A stretch of 64,000 bases of DNA from Chrysoperla carnea (GCF_905475395.1 NC_058339.1:86252520-86316519); one strand, 5' to 3'. Numbered from the stretch's first letter, positions 11,580 to 23,335 are shown. Numbers and translations are program-made. Notes: generated by a model not told the origin, from the letters alone.

Positions 11580-11824
11580 AATTTTGGAAAATTAATTTAA
11601 AAAAAATATTTTTGTTAAAAATTGTTATTTAAAATGCATTTAAATAAATGAATCCGAAAAATACGAATCAGTGACGTCATAATGATCTTGAATTATTATT
11701 ATAAATGACCTTGAATTCATATAAAATTTAATAATAATGGGTTAAATAATTTCAGTTGAATAAAAAATATTTACATAAACAATTAAGCGAAAATTAAATT
11801 TAATTAATTTAGAAAAATAAAAAA

Positions 11825-11833
11825 ATGGAATAA
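11825..11833 (+). promoter_or_regulatory. Minimal two-codon uORF just before the main start
   Basis: ATG GAA TAA is followed by one AAA codon and then the main ATG at 11837, in the same frame. If the leader includes it, ribosomes could start here, stop at once and reinitiate three bases downstream. Confidence 0.4.
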
Positions 11834-11836
11834 AAA

Positions 11837-12347
11837 ATGAGTGATAACAATTCGTCAAAATTATCATCATCGAAGTGTGCTACCGAAAGTGATAACGAAG
11901 ATGAAAATAATAATGAAAATCATCGTTTGCATGCAACTGGTGGAAAAGTATCGTATGCTGAACGGAAATTATTAAATAAGAAACAAAAGATTTTAGAAAA
12001 GAAAAAACGGCAATCTCATGTACTCTTTCCAAAAACACCCACATTCTTTGAATATGATGCAGTGAATTCATTAACAGATGATGCAAGTAGTACATGTTCC
12101 TCAGATTTCTCACTTACCAATGATTATGTTCGAATGCCAGGGTTTGATCATCATGGACATACGAAATTGGAATCTATTGAGGATGAACAATCATCGATTA
12201 TTGAAGCAGATAAGGATCAAATCAAAAGTCAGGATTATGATTTGAATGGAAATCTTAGATTAAAAAAGAAAAAGAATGTTAAGAAAAAAACTGGATCGAA
12301 TAAGAAAAGTTCGAAAATTAATTCTCCTCGTGCTAAACCTAAGAGAG
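11837..12347 (+). CDS. Exon 1 of the five-exon gene
   Basis: It starts at ATGAGTGAT with A at -3 and ends AAG AGA G|GTATTT (phase 1). It codes residues 1-170 plus one base. The frame runs a further 13 codons into the intron before a stop; the Lys-rich tail KSSKINSPRAKPKR marks the last coding part. Confidence 0.8.
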
Positions 12348-15300
12348 GTATTTTTATTTTTCTTCCATTATCTTCTAAAAAATGTTAAGTACCAATTTTA
12401 GAACAAATTAACCGATATAGAGCGAAGTTTATTCAACCACGAACAACGAAAAAACTACGAAAAACTTTTTTTCCCATATGATAACCGTCCCTGGTTATTA
12501 CTCCTTCAAATCTTTGGATCAAGAGCACCAAAAGGGTCTGGATACTAAATGATAAGCTAATCTGAATTGCTCCAGTTTTTGTCAAAATCCAGGGACCGAT
12601 CTAGCTATTTAACCACTCCGAACCAAAATTATATTTGCCGCCCTTTACACTCAAACCTTGTGTTCTGGGTGTATTTTTTAAGTTGGCATATGATTAGGTT
12701 AGTTATATTGGCTGTCCACGAAGGTCACACTTAGGCTATAGAGCCCATTGTGATACCATATATGTGTTTTACCACCTTTCTGCTGATAATTTATTTATCA
12801 CTTCCTCAATTTCAGAGGCTAATCTATCTATCGATTATCGAGTTGTGGAGTAGAGTGACCATTTCATTGAGCTTGATTTCCTAGGTCAAGTTTAATGTCT
12901 GCGTAAGATGTGCGCCTACACACCCAACTGTTTTCGCTTGAAGCATTTTAATCGAAAGAAGTTATTTTTCTAGTTTTAAGCATATGTCAACTTAAAAAGA
13001 CTGTATAAACATCTTCTCCTATGCGATAACCATTTTGGATGATTATAAAAACTAATCCTTTCGGCTAATAGCTTTGCAACCTCACTAAACAGATGTTTGG
13101 GTAACAATTTACTTTGAATTTTCCCACATTGTAACAATTTGATTGGAATAATTCCTTTTCTGTTTTTTTTTTTTTTTTTTTTTAAATAATTTTTATAAAA
13201 ATTGGGGAAATTTACAGGAAATAATGTGCTATAATTTATTCACTCAACCCACAAATTAATGTCTCTCTTAAGTGAATGTAATCAATTTAAACTATTCTAA
13301 AATATTTGAATTAATTCAAATTTGGTAAATCACATGACGTTTTAAAATTTAAATTTGGATTGATTACGTGACTACGTCATAGTATAGTTCATCAAATGCT
13401 TGAAACACGAATATTTTTAACTAGAAATTTTAACGAAAATCAATAGTTTAAATTACTTTGCGAGACTTAGGGATTATAAAAATTTAAAAAAAAAAAGTTC
13501 GATTGTACGAAACCGGAGGTAGAAAAAACAAGAAGAATTTTAAACAAATAAAATATTCATAAAATATATATTTTATCACATCGAAAAAATCGTAGAAAGT
13601 ATGGGTAATTCTTATAAATATCTACAAATGACCTTTGTCCTTCATGAAAATACATAGTTTTGTCACGAACTTTATAAATTTTTAATTCAATACCATCATT
13701 GAAAAATTATATACAAATATATATGAATAAATATGTAAAGAGAGAACCTGACAGACTGATTCATCAACGTAAAGACAAAACCGCTAACTAGAACAGGCTC
13801 CGGATGGGGTTGAGTGTACAAAATATGAGTACCGTATTTTGTCAATTGATTCTTGATCAGAAAAGAGTATAGATTAATATTGTGAATCTTGCCAGAAACC
13901 CTATTGGTCCAATTTTTTAATACCCCCCAAAGAAACAGTTACATGACATTTTTTTGAATCAAGTAAAAGTTACTCTTGATTCTATGGGTTATTTAACTTC
14001 CGAGATATTAAAACGTTAAATGTTTGGAAAATGTTTTTTAGAGTTTTTCCAAACATTAAACGGTTAATATCTCGAAAACGAAGAAGTTTACGAAAAAATC
14101 ACTTTTGACGTTAAGTAACCCATAGAATCAAGTGTAACTTTTACTTGATTCAAAAAAAAATGTCATTTAACTGTTTGTGTGGAGGAGGGTACAAATACAA
14201 ATACAATACAAAACTTGGACCAATAGGGTTTCTGGCAAGATTCACAATATTAATCTATACTCTTTTCTGATCAAGAATCAATTGACAAAAGGATACTCAT
14301 ATTTTGCACACTCAGCCCCATCCAGTGCCTGCTCTAAGAATGATGAATGGACAGCAGAATGAATTTTTTTTACACTAAGTAAAGGCCTAGATGTTATAAC
14401 GCTACGTATATTTTGAATATCCGGTTAGAAAAAAAATTGGGCTTTTTTTTTATAGATTAAACATACTCTGGGGCTTATAAACACACTAAGTGATTTTGCC
14501 TATAAATTCCAAAAATAAATGTACTGGTTTAGTGAATGTCGTGGCAAAATGAACGTATCTGTCAGCAAAAAACTTCCGTTTTGTTTTGTTTGATGGTGGA
14601 GGCTCTGGGAGGTGTAAGCTGCATCTCGACTTTGAAAGCTCTTCCGATTTTTTTAAATTTTGTAGGACTCATCTATCAAACATACCTTTTTTGTTTTGCA
14701 CGATAAATAGTCCCGAGTTATTCAAGTGGTGATATACCTTAAGACTTAAGCCCCAGGTTTCTCGGAGCTTCATAACCAAAATTCTACTGGAGTTTGATGA
14801 AATGGCTCAGATTGCTTATGTGACCTCTAAAATGAAAATAATCAAACACGTGTTTCAGAGTTTTTCAAGCTTTAGTCTCTAGGGTCAAATATAAGGGCAC
14901 TGCTTCAAGCATATGTAATATTTTTATATAAAAAGTACATAATATTATTATAAATACGAAAGTTAAGAATCGCCGCGAAGCCAGAACGGGGCCGCTAGTA
15001 TTTCAATAAACTTTAAGAATAAATTGATAATTTTACTAATTACATACATCATATCAATTTTTTTTCTGTAATCTTAACATTGTTTGTGGACGTATAAGGA
15101 AATTGTGGTTACGAAACAACGTAAACATTTTTCCTCATGAAATTTAAATGATGCATGGTCTTTTTCAGCCAATTAATAAACTTTTATGAAATCGGAATGT
15201 TATCTTCAGTTTTTTCCAGAATGTTATCTTCAGTTTTTCCAGAAAGTTATCTTCAGTTTCAAGACGGAAACACATGTGGGTTTTTTCAGAAATTTTGTAG

Positions 15301-18300
15301 TTCTAAAAAAAATTAAAAATAGCATAAAATATTGTTTTTATCGCTGAATTCAAACATTCTATGATAAATTTTGTTAATCAAATATATAGCAGCCACGAAA
15401 TGGGAAATTTTTTAAAAACAATTTTTTGAGCTTTCATTAATTTTTTACATTAAAATCTGGCAATCGAACAGTAGCAAAAAAGAATGACATTATTAAATCA
15501 TTACTTGTCCTGAAAAAATTGTCAACCCATCGTCTTCACCTTCTCAGATTTTTTCAATTGGTTTTTTTTTTCTTCAGATCCATTACCGATGAAACTTCGT
15601 GCATTGCCACAATCATTTTGGCAACAGCCGAATAATACGAATGTTTTATCACCTGGAACTGTTTACCCAGTTCTACCGCCATTAGCTGCCAGTAAGTACA
15701 CTTTATTACTAATTTTATTTATTGTTTTGATCTACGTTAGAATACACTCGAAATATTATTTTCACAGTGAGCCTAGTTTAAAGATTGATTGCCATCCTTC
15801 ACATAATTATTCCACCAGAATGTAAATAGTCGTAGAAACGAAGCACTGAAGTTAGAATTTGAACTGAAAGACGGATTTGAATGCGGTTTTCTGCATCCGA
15901 TTCGTTAGAACGTCAGAAAATTTTGTGATTTAAAAAAAAGTAAATGATTTAATTGTCTACAATAAAGGTTATTACCATTTTTTGTCTTAAGTGCACGGTT
16001 ATGGAGATATAGCCTAAAACGGTTTTCCTTAAAATGGAGGCACTTCCCCCGCCTATTTTTGTAAGGATGTTGTAGTGCATTATGGACAAGAATAACTAGC
16101 TTCTATATAACCTGTGGTAGAAATTCAACACATAATAAAGTTTCAATGTAAAAGTACATTAGTAAAGTCTACCACGTGTAAGTTTAATTATACTATCAAA
16201 ATTGATTTTCCGACTAAGTAAAATAATGTTTGTGTAGAATATTTAACTGAACAATTACACCTTGGTTATACATTAAATATGTATCTCGTGGGCATAAATA
16301 AAATTTCATCAAATATTCAATTTACTAGCCATGTTTTATATCATGTTAAATCAAAAAATACTTATTTCAAATGATACTGCACACCAACCCTGGAGTCTAA
16401 TCCCAAATTACATTTTCTTTTTTTCCACGGAAGTCTCGTAGTCATAACTGTGATTTTCGTTACCTTTATACAATGATCACAATGTGACTATCACAATACA
16501 TAAGTCAAATGATTATTTGACTAATTTCGTTATAGCTACAAAATGTACAAACATGATAGTTAACCGTGGCAAACTATTTCATCCATCGTGTAACCTAAAC
16601 ACGATTTTAATTGCTTTACATGTACAACCTACGCTTAGTCCAGGTATATTAGATATTTGATCGTTAAATTCTAAAATGAGCAAGTTTTTAAAGATAAGCA
16701 ATTTTTGTACACATACGTATTAAAAATATTCTAAAAACTTTCAGAGTTTCTTAAATTTATACAAATCTATATAAGCTGCAATCAGGGCTTAAAAAACCTT
16801 GTTTTGTTGAGGGTTTTACTGGCATTTTGTCTTTCTATAATTTCATTTTTATACCATGTATATATGAAATATACATAGTATATTAAGTTTAGTCCCAAGT
16901 TTGTAACGCTTAAAAATAATGATGAAAGGAAAAAAATTTTGTCATAGGTGTTCATAAAATCACCTAATTAGTCCATTTCCGGTTGTCCCTCCGTCCGTCC
17001 GTCTGTGGACACGATAACTCAAAAACGAAAAAAGATATCGAGCTGAAATTTTTAAAGCGTACTCAGGACGTAAAAAGTGAGGTCAAGTTCGTAAATGAGC
17101 ATCATAGGTCAATTGGGTCTTCTTGCAAACCGTTAGAGATAGAACAAAAGTTTAAATGTTCCTTATCAAAAACTAAACAACTTTTGTTTGAAACATTTTT
17201 CCGTAAACATCACTGTTTACCCGTGAGGGCGCCAATTAGGCGGAAATTTTATAATATGTACTATACTTGATTATCAGTTATGTATGTGTCACATGTTTAT
17301 ATGTGTAATGTGATAAAGAAATCAACACTGACTATGCATGGTATTTCAACAATTAACTCAGTCAATTGTTTGTTTTCACTTGTTAGATGTGTATTTATTT
17401 ATCAATGGCAATCTTTGCTGATGGGCACCCGGACTATAATGCTTGGTCACTACAGTAACAAATAATATTCTATATGCTGGTTGTGTGGTTGTTGAGCTAT
17501 TATTATCGGTCATTTCAAATGTAGGACAATTGATTTTTTTTTTTTTGTAAAGAAAAACTTTTAGTCAATAAAATATATTACATTGAAACAAAATATAACA
17601 TAAACAAAAGTATACAATTTTTTAATGTTTGTTTACATCATTCATTATATGAAAAATTATAGATATTATTTTAATGTATCTTGTATCTTTTTATCCATCA
17701 TCGACCTAGAAAATTATTACGTACAAAAAATCCTCTTAATTAACCCAAATTTGATTAAAATTAGTACAAGTGCATACTTGGTCTAATTAAATTTGCTTAT
17801 GATAGAAAAAATTAATTTTTTGGATTTTGATAAAAGCTGGTTTTGGGATTTTTTGTCACCTTTTGTACAAGCGATCGATTTTTCTAATCTATTAGCCAAA
17901 TTTGATCAAATATATAAAATTTAAGGAAAATTTGAATGAAATATTGTTCCAAATTTTCGCATAAAATGTTGTTTAAATTTGCAAAGATTACTTCAAAATA
18001 TTTTTTAAATTTATCATCAAGTACAAAAAATTCAATTTTTTTAATATTTTAGTCAAATTTGACCCGATATCCGCTATTTTTGCGAAAATTACATACTTAG
18101 TTTCCAATCGCGGTATAGAAAAGCGTCTTAAACTTCCGAACAATATTTTAAATTCAGTTGGACACTACGCCCAGGGCCGGATTAAACATTTGAGGGGCCC
18201 TGGACCGAAAATCATAGGGGGTCCCCATGTAAGGGGCCTCTTCTTATTTTAAAGAAAAAAATATATCCATTACGAGTAATATGAAAAATTATTTAAATTA

Positions 18301-21118
18301 TATTGAAATAATTTAAACGCAAGTTTCATTGTATGTTAAAATTTCTTTTAATATTTTGACAGTAAAATCTGATTTTTACAGTAAATTTTACTTTTTAATT
18401 GTTCGAAACTATGTAGTTTTGGAGATCTACGATTGAAGGTCGCATGCTCGCTTATTCCATCAGACATTTGCTGATGGAATAAGCTGATTTTTTTTTTACA
18501 TTTTTTGCACATTTTTTTTTTCATTTGGTAGTTGGGGGCCCTGGACTTGGGCCCAGTCGTGCCCATGCAGTAATCCAGCCCAGGCTACACCGTTTGCATG
18601 GTGCTGCAAATAATAAGGAATGTTAATCGCGGAGATGTTTGATACAGAGCTACGAAAATAAAATTTACTTACAAAGGAAGCGTTATTAAACTTAACCAAC
18701 CTTGATGTTTTGAGGCAGTTGCTTTAAAATCAATTTTACGTATTTTCTTTCAATTTCCTATTCGTTGAAATTCTTTAATTCTAAATTTATGTCATAAAAT
18801 GCACGAATTAAGGCAACCTTTTCAATTCTTTTGAGACGTTTTTAATTGTTTTAAAAATATACATCATAAATGTATAATGGAATATTGTGACCAAACTTTA
18901 TGATCGTTAAAACAGTCCCTAGAGATTTTTTAATTTAGTTTCTAAAATTTCGAAAATTTTTACTGTGTCATTTACTCCATTTATTAATTATTTATTGTAG
19001 GTACATAATGTTTATTTAATTTTAGTTTTTTTAGTTGTAGAAATATTATTCAGTTTTATGAAATAGGCGTTCAGAAAACCTAAACACTCGCCGTTTCTCT
19101 TTCAACTCATGAATCTATTTTTAATTTCTAGATTCTCGAGAACTAACACCACCTGAAGATCGTCCGGAAGGTATTATAAGTGTTGCAAATACTGATTTAC
19201 TATTTAGTTTATTTCGTGAAGTCGAAGCAGCACAACGAAAAATTCAGGGAAAGCAACAAATTCCTGCAGTTGTTAAACGAGGCAGGTAAGCTTATTTTTA
19301 GTATCTCTTTTCGAAAATTTATAAGGATAGTAAAAACTGTTTATCGTGATAATATAATAATTTAAAAAAGAATTTAATTCGATATAAATAAAAGAAATCC
19401 CCAGAATTTCTTTAGAAATCGGTTTTCAGCAATTTTAATTCATTTTAGCCGTTTACGAACTGCAAAGTATTTTTAATTAAACTTCAAAATTTTCTTTATT
19501 TTATTATTATTATTTTTAATTTGCTTTAGCCCACTTTTTATAATTAAATACAGTCAAACCTAGGTAAGTGAGAACTGGATAAGTGAGAAAACTCTTTAAG
19601 TGAGATTAATAGCCAGGATCCGTCATTTTAAGCTCCCAAAACTTCTATTAGCGAGAAACAGAAACCTCTGTAAGAGAGAGTCGTTTTTCCCTTATGGACC
19701 TCTATAAGTGAGACTGCTACTTATCTATACCTCTATAAGCGACAGTATACAGGGCGTTTTGTTATTAACTGCAGATCGTGGCTTATTAACTGGATCTGAT
19801 TTTTCGTCTGCATTCATAAAGTTATGACAAAATTTATCATCAAAGTTGAAAATAAGATACAAATAATTTCAACCAAAAGTCTAAGCTTGCATTGGCACTC
19901 GTACTACCTTCAGTTCAGTCGAATACTAATTTTTATATTACAGTGATGTTTAAGAATTAAAATTAAGTTGCTATAAACAGTTTTCACTATAACTTATGTT
20001 ATTTGGCATTAATAAAATGTATATTTTGCTTTTGTTGTAGACCAAAAAAACCACCTACTTCTTTGTCCAAATCAGTATTAAAGGATGATGACCCATGTTT
20101 AGTGAGTACAGTTACAGATACAATATTACCACTTATACCAGTGGACAAAACGGCGCCTAATTCTATTCAAGCACAAATAGCTGAGGGACAACAGGTACCT
20201 ATTTATTTTTATAAAAGACTATTAGTTTTATTATATTTGACAGAGATAATATAATTGAAGTTAATATATAGAATATAAATCAATCAATTTGCAATGACTT
20301 ATGTAATATCCGGTTCTAATTGTGTCTATTTTTTTTTGTAAAGAATAAATGAATAACTGATTGGTCCAAATTATTTTACATTTTCATTGAAAATTGAAAT
20401 TACCGAGAGATTTGTATAAAATGATAAGATTAAAAAAACTATCTTTTCTCAAGGCTTCATTGCTTAATATTTTTTTTAATAAATTAAAATTTTTAACTGT
20501 TTTTTATAAATTTAAAAGGTCATAATTTTTCGAGTAAGAGAACATTTAATAAGGTCAAAATGTGATATTCAGTCACTGTCTTTCAATAAGTTACTTCTGC
20601 GAGATACAAAAAAAAAACTATTTTGAGCGAAGACTAAACAGTTTAGCCGATCTTCAGACATTGTCGATCCTAGGGTTGTTTTGAGACGACGCAAGGTTGA
20701 AAAGGAGTCGATCCCGATATCACGGGAATCATCGTGCAAAATTGAATACTTTAGTTCAATAAGTCGAGCAAGAGTTTTCATCACGGACGGACAACCGGAA
20801 ATGGACTAATTAGATGATTGCATAAACACCTATACCAAAATTTTGTTCGTAGCATCAATATTTTTAAGCGTTACAAACTTGGGACTAGTCTTAGTATACC
20901 TTGATATATATTACATATGTACACAGTATAAAAACTCTAATCTTCGACCTTTAACGTAAAAGTTAATCTACTTATTATAAAAATTATTATTTCTTCTTTT
21001 CTAGGTTCTGGCAATGGTTTCATTAAATGGTGAACGTGAAGATGTAATTTTACCAAATTTAAATACAGATCATAAAAACTATTCTCAGATTTTATCAGAT
21101 CTTGTTATACAATTATAG
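11837..21118 (+). CDS. Five-exon gene of unknown family, 348 residues
   Basis: Exons 11837-12347, 15578-15691, 19132-19285, 20041-20194 and 21005-21118 join with matching phases (1, 1, 2, 0) into 1047 bases with a stop, all at GT-AG sites; this is strong evidence for a real gene. The N-terminal 170 residues are polar and disordered-looking: acidic/Asn-rich (TESDNEDENNNEN), then Lys-rich blocks (LLNKKQKILEKKKRQ; LRLKKKKNVKKK) that could be nuclear signals or microtubule contacts. The later exons look more conserved: LRALPQSFWQQPN, SPGTVYPVLPPL, ELTPPEDRPEG, ANTDLLFSLFREVEAAQRK, and a C-terminal VLAMVSLNGEREDVILPNLN. No signal peptide or membrane segment is visible. I do not recognise the family. 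The upstream X-box suggests, as inference only, a cilium- or centriole-related protein. A poly(A) signal follows at 21296. Confidence 0.8.
12695..12790 (-). repeat. 3' tail of a non-LTR retrotransposon or SINE
   Basis: TTAGGTTAGTTATATTGGCTGTCC through CCCATTGTGATACC matches, in inverted orientation, 50227-50300 (GGTATCACAATGAGC and beyond), and more loosely 51437-51520. It lies in intron 1 of the five-exon gene. Confidence 0.6.
13760..14350. repeat. Large inverted repeat with arms of about 285 bp
   Basis: The left arm (about 13760-14040) and right arm (about 14045-14350) are inverted copies. Examples: ATTGTGAATCTTGCCAGAAA near 13,880 against its complement near 14,230; ATCAAGTAAAAGTTAC near 13,960 against GTAACTTTTACTTGAT near 14,131; and GGATGGGGTTGAGTGT against ACACTCAGCCCCATCC. 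There is almost no loop. The 61-codon frame at 14177 is a by-product. It lies in intron 1 and may be part of the Helitron-like unit that ends at 14998. Confidence 0.8.
14950..14998 (+). mobile_element. Helitron-like 3' terminus
   Basis: ATCGCCGCGAAGCCAGAACG, then GGGCCG, ends in CTAG followed by T. Helitrons typically end in a G+C-rich imperfect hairpin plus CTRR and insert between A and T. The GC-rich patch stands out in this A+T-rich intron. The 5' end was not located; it may lie near 13,740. Confidence 0.45.
15193..15259 (+). repeat. Three tandem copies of a 23-24 bp unit
   Basis: GTTATCTTCAGTTT recurs at 15199, 15223 and 15246, each preceded by a variant of CAGAAT. It lies in intron 1. 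Confidence 0.8.
15578..15691 (+). CDS. Exon 2 of the five-exon gene
   Basis: The acceptor is TTTTTTCTTCAG. The split Asp codon is completed, then PLPMKLRALPQSFWQQPNNT and the Pro-rich SPGTVYPVLPPLAA follow. The donor is GCCA|GTAAGT (phase 1). Length is 114 bases. It is less A+T-rich than its flanks. Confidence 0.8.
15840..16848. other. Intron 2, first part: no recognised element
   Basis: A+T-rich intronic sequence. I see no coding frame, TIR or tandem repeat. Confidence 0.4.
16849..17385 (+). mobile_element. HE repeat family, full-length copy 2
   Basis: It is nearly identical to 4028-4588 over most of its length, including the ATACCATGTATATATGAAAT hairpin start and the AACAATTAACTCAGTCAATTG hairpin end. 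A short internal segment present in copy 1 (around TAGGACCC) is missing. The 95-codon frame at 16983 is a translation of this repeat and not a gene. Confidence 0.85.
18172..18583. mobile_element. hAT-like MITE with CAGGGCCGG termini
   Basis: The left end is CAGGGCCGGATTAAACA. The right end, reverse-complemented, is CTGGGCTGGATTACTGCA. Subterminal GGGGCCCTGGAC recurs inverted at both ends. The flanking 8-mers ACTACGCC and GCTACACC match at 6 of 8 positions, as expected for an aged 8-bp hAT target duplication. A shorter internal inverted repeat (TCCATCAGACATTTGCTGATGGA) lies near 18,460. It lies in intron 2. Confidence 0.75.
19132..19285 (+). CDS. Exon 3 of the five-exon gene
   Basis: The acceptor is TTAATTTCTAG. 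It codes SRELTPPEDRPEGIISVANT, then DLLFSLFREVEAAQRK and QQIPAVVKRG. The donor is GGCAG|GTAAGC (phase 2). The segment LLFSLFREVEAAQRK looks like an amphipathic helix. Codon use is clearly coding compared with its flanks. Confidence 0.85.
19555..19745. repeat. Degenerate repeats of the motif TATAAGTGAGA
   Basis: CAGTCAAACCTAGGTAAGTGAG is followed by several variants (GGATAAGTGAGAA, CTCTATAAGTGAGACT, CTCTATAAGCGACAG). CAGTCAAACCT resembles pogo/Tigger-type termini, and a related stretch lies at 49115-49245. No matching inverted end was found, so the class is uncertain. Confidence 0.45.
19800..19914 (-). mobile_element. Fragment of the TTAA-element family
   Basis: AAGTTATGACAAAATTTATC to TTGGCACTCGTACTACCTTC matches the right end of the copy at 47425-47802 (AAGTCTAAACTAGCCTTGG and beyond). 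Only the right-hand part is present. Confidence 0.5.
20041..20194 (+). CDS. Exon 4 of the five-exon gene
   Basis: The acceptor is TTTTGTTGTAG. It completes an Arg codon, then codes PKKPPTSLSKSVLKDDDP, CLVSTVTDTILPLIP and SIQAQIAEGQQ. The donor is CAACAG|GTACCT (phase 0). Confidence 0.85.
20779..20933 (-). mobile_element. HE repeat family, partial copy
   Basis: CACGGACGGACAACCGGAAATG through AAACTTGGGACTA and a degenerate terminal hairpin (TATACCTTGATATATATTAC) correspond to the first third of the family in inverted orientation. It lies in intron 4. Confidence 0.75.
21005..21118 (+). CDS. Exon 5 (terminal) of the five-exon gene
   Basis: The acceptor is TTCTTTTCTAG. It codes VLAMVSLNGEREDVILPNLN and, after a Tyr-rich link, ILSDLVIQL, then TAG. 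It is 37 residues and compact, with a folded-domain-like pattern of hydrophobics. Confidence 0.85.
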   Translation, partial: VLAMVSLNGEREDVILPNLNTDHKNYSQILSDLVIQL

Positions 21119-21295
21119 AAACTGTATCAGAGTCAGAAGTCATCGGAACTACATAATATTCTTACTCAAAATTAACCACTATGATAAAATACTCAAAGCT
21201 ATATGGATTTAAGGTTTTAAAATAGTTTTTTTTGTTACGATCTGTTCACAAAGTATATACCTACCTACTTCAAATTGTTTTGAACATATGTGTTT

Positions 21296-21301
21296 AATAA
21301 A
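21296..21301 (+). terminator. Poly(A) signal AATAAA of the five-exon gene
   Basis: A canonical AATAAA lies 178 bases after the stop codon, in TGTTTAATAAACAAG. Position and orientation fit the 3' end of the gene. Confidence 0.5.
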
Positions 21302-21585
21302 CAAGTCGCTAACATGGTATTTGATAGATAATAAACGAATGTATTGCTCACTTGACCATTGACAGACATTTTTTTCACACAAAATAAAAAGGTCAAAATG
21401 TCCATTTTTATATTATAAATATCCTGTTACATAAGTTATACTGCTACTTGTTCAAGTCTAAAATGTTGGGATATAGTACTAATTGAAAATTTTTCGATAT
21501 AATTATGCAAAAAAAAGTATAACAGGAGATGAGGTGCTCCACTAGATGATTTAAGACTCCTAATTCAAAATTTCCGGGACCGGGT

Positions 21586-21880
21586 AGTAGCCGAGCTTGT
21601 TAAGGCGTCCTAACTTGCTTTGACTACCGGCTGAGGGGTTGCGGGTTCGAATCTATGCAGCGGCAGTGAGAACAAAAGACTAATGGGGCGGTAAATTGAT
21701 CGCACTGTGACCAGACAACGAAGTAACCGACTCCACCCATATCATAAAATTAATTATATATTCGGATGTAATTTAATAAATAAATAAAGATTTTAAAAAA
21801 ATGATGTGGGTGGCTTTTGTTATAGACGTGGTCTGAGAAAAGGATGTCAATCCCCATTATTATTATAATTTAAAATTTCA
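21586..21880 (+). mobile_element. tRNA-derived SINE (family S1), full copy
   Basis: A box-like TAGTAGCCGAGCTTGTTAAGG and B box GGGTTCGAATC at tRNA-like spacing (long variable arm, Ser/Leu type) form the head. The body contains AATGGGGCGG, ATCGCACTGTGACC, ACCGACTCCACCC and AATGATGTGGGTGGC, and ends in ATT repeats. The body recurs at about 30385-30615 and 34105-34282. The head cannot fold as an intact tRNA. Confidence 0.75.
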
Positions 21881-23024
21881 ACAACTTATGATTAATGAAT
21901 CGGAAAATCATGAAATTTTATATATCGCTACCAAGAACATATATAACAAGGACTTGAAGCTCCTATGCCAAGTTATAAGCGCCCGTGGCTAAATATAAGC
22001 TGCCTATCTGGACGGGGTCGAGTCATCGGTCGTTGAGTACTTTGTACTACGCATTAGGCTGTCTAAGTGACGAAAACATGTTTTCTATCACTTTCAATTG
22101 ATTGAAAAAGACAAAAAAATGAAAACAAAAGACAGCCTGATGCGCAGCACAAAGTACGCAACGACCGAGAGGACTGGACTTCACCTAGATAAGCGCCTTT
22201 TTCCCTGCTACTCTCTGCACTCCAGTTTTACGTCCTTAATACATATGTTCTTGATCGCTACGTAACTATAAGAAGTGTTTTTATTCGGGGTTTATCTTTA
22301 AGTTGGTAACACTCTTTTGTTTGATAACCGATTTCACAGCAGACAGTTGATTTGTGTTTAGTTTGGTTTTCCGTTTCATGAAGAAGAGACTCACGCAAGG
22401 ACAACTTTTGCAAACGGGATATTGGCCGAATTACGATCACAAACGCTGCGAAAATTTGTGGAAGTTGGACATTCAGATTACGTTACCTACGCGCTAGAGT
22501 GGCCACAGTGGCTACTTGACCGAAATCATATTGAAGCATAAAACATTTAATTTAAAGTTGTGTGTTTGTTCGGGAATAGAAAAAAAACAAATGAAATCGG
22601 AAAATATCAAATAAATAAAAAACTTGTTAAAAAATTTAATAACTATCGGAAATTATATGTTTAGACAGCAATCAAATATTTTTAGATTTGAACAAATCAT
22701 ACCACATTCAAACAAATATTGTTTTAGAAAAAAATCTGTTAACAATTGAAGAAACAGATTGTATTAGGTATTGACATTTCTGTTAATTACAACAAAAAAA
22801 AAATGACAAGATACTTAAAATTAGTATTTAAGAATTCTTTGTTCATAAAATAAGCAAAAAATATAGTAGAACCTCGAAAATTCTTTTAATTGGTACACCA
22901 TTGGCATGGAACGAACACAAAACTTTGTTAGCCGAAAATAGTATCCAAAAAGCACTAATACAAATATTCGAACAGAAATTCGAATAATCGAAATTACTTA
23001 TGAAACTATGTCAATAATTTATGA
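21881..23024. other. Intergenic stretch, no gene recognised
   Basis: It holds a diverged inverted pair around 22,018-22,180: GTCGTTGAGTACTTTGTACT...AGGCTGTCTAAGTG versus GACAGCCTGATGCGC...AGTACGCAACGAC. This suggests a small fold-back element. No coding frame is supported. Confidence 0.4.
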
Positions 23025-23335
23025 AACCATGACAAAATTTGAAAGAGAAATTAAAATTGATTCAAAAACGAAGAAGTTATAAGCAATCAAAGATTGCATT
23101 CAAAGGTTTCCCATCTCCTTTTAGCAAAACAAAGTTTTATATGTAATCTCTATAGCGATACCCACGTATGACGTCACTAGTGGATATCTTTCTCTTTGTT
23201 TAATTAGGAATTTGAAACGTTCATATCTTGCATACTAGTAAAGATTTTTAAAAACCAACTTCACGTTCACTTTTCTATTCCTGAAGTGAGAATTCTTCAT
23301 CTGAAGTGATAAAAAAAATTCGTCCGATCCCCTGT
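23025..23335. repeat. Dispersed repeat family A, copy 3
   Basis: It is parallel to 5230-5520 with small indels. Shared blocks include ACCATGACAAAATTTGAAAG, GTTATAAGCAATCAAAGATT, ACCAACTTCAC and GAGAATTCTTCATCTGAAGT, ending in TCCGATCCCCTG. Confidence 0.75.

Noticed and set aside
16983..17270. 95-codon plus-strand frame
   Set aside because: It lies wholly within an HE repeat copy, and the same peptide fragments appear on the opposite side of other copies.
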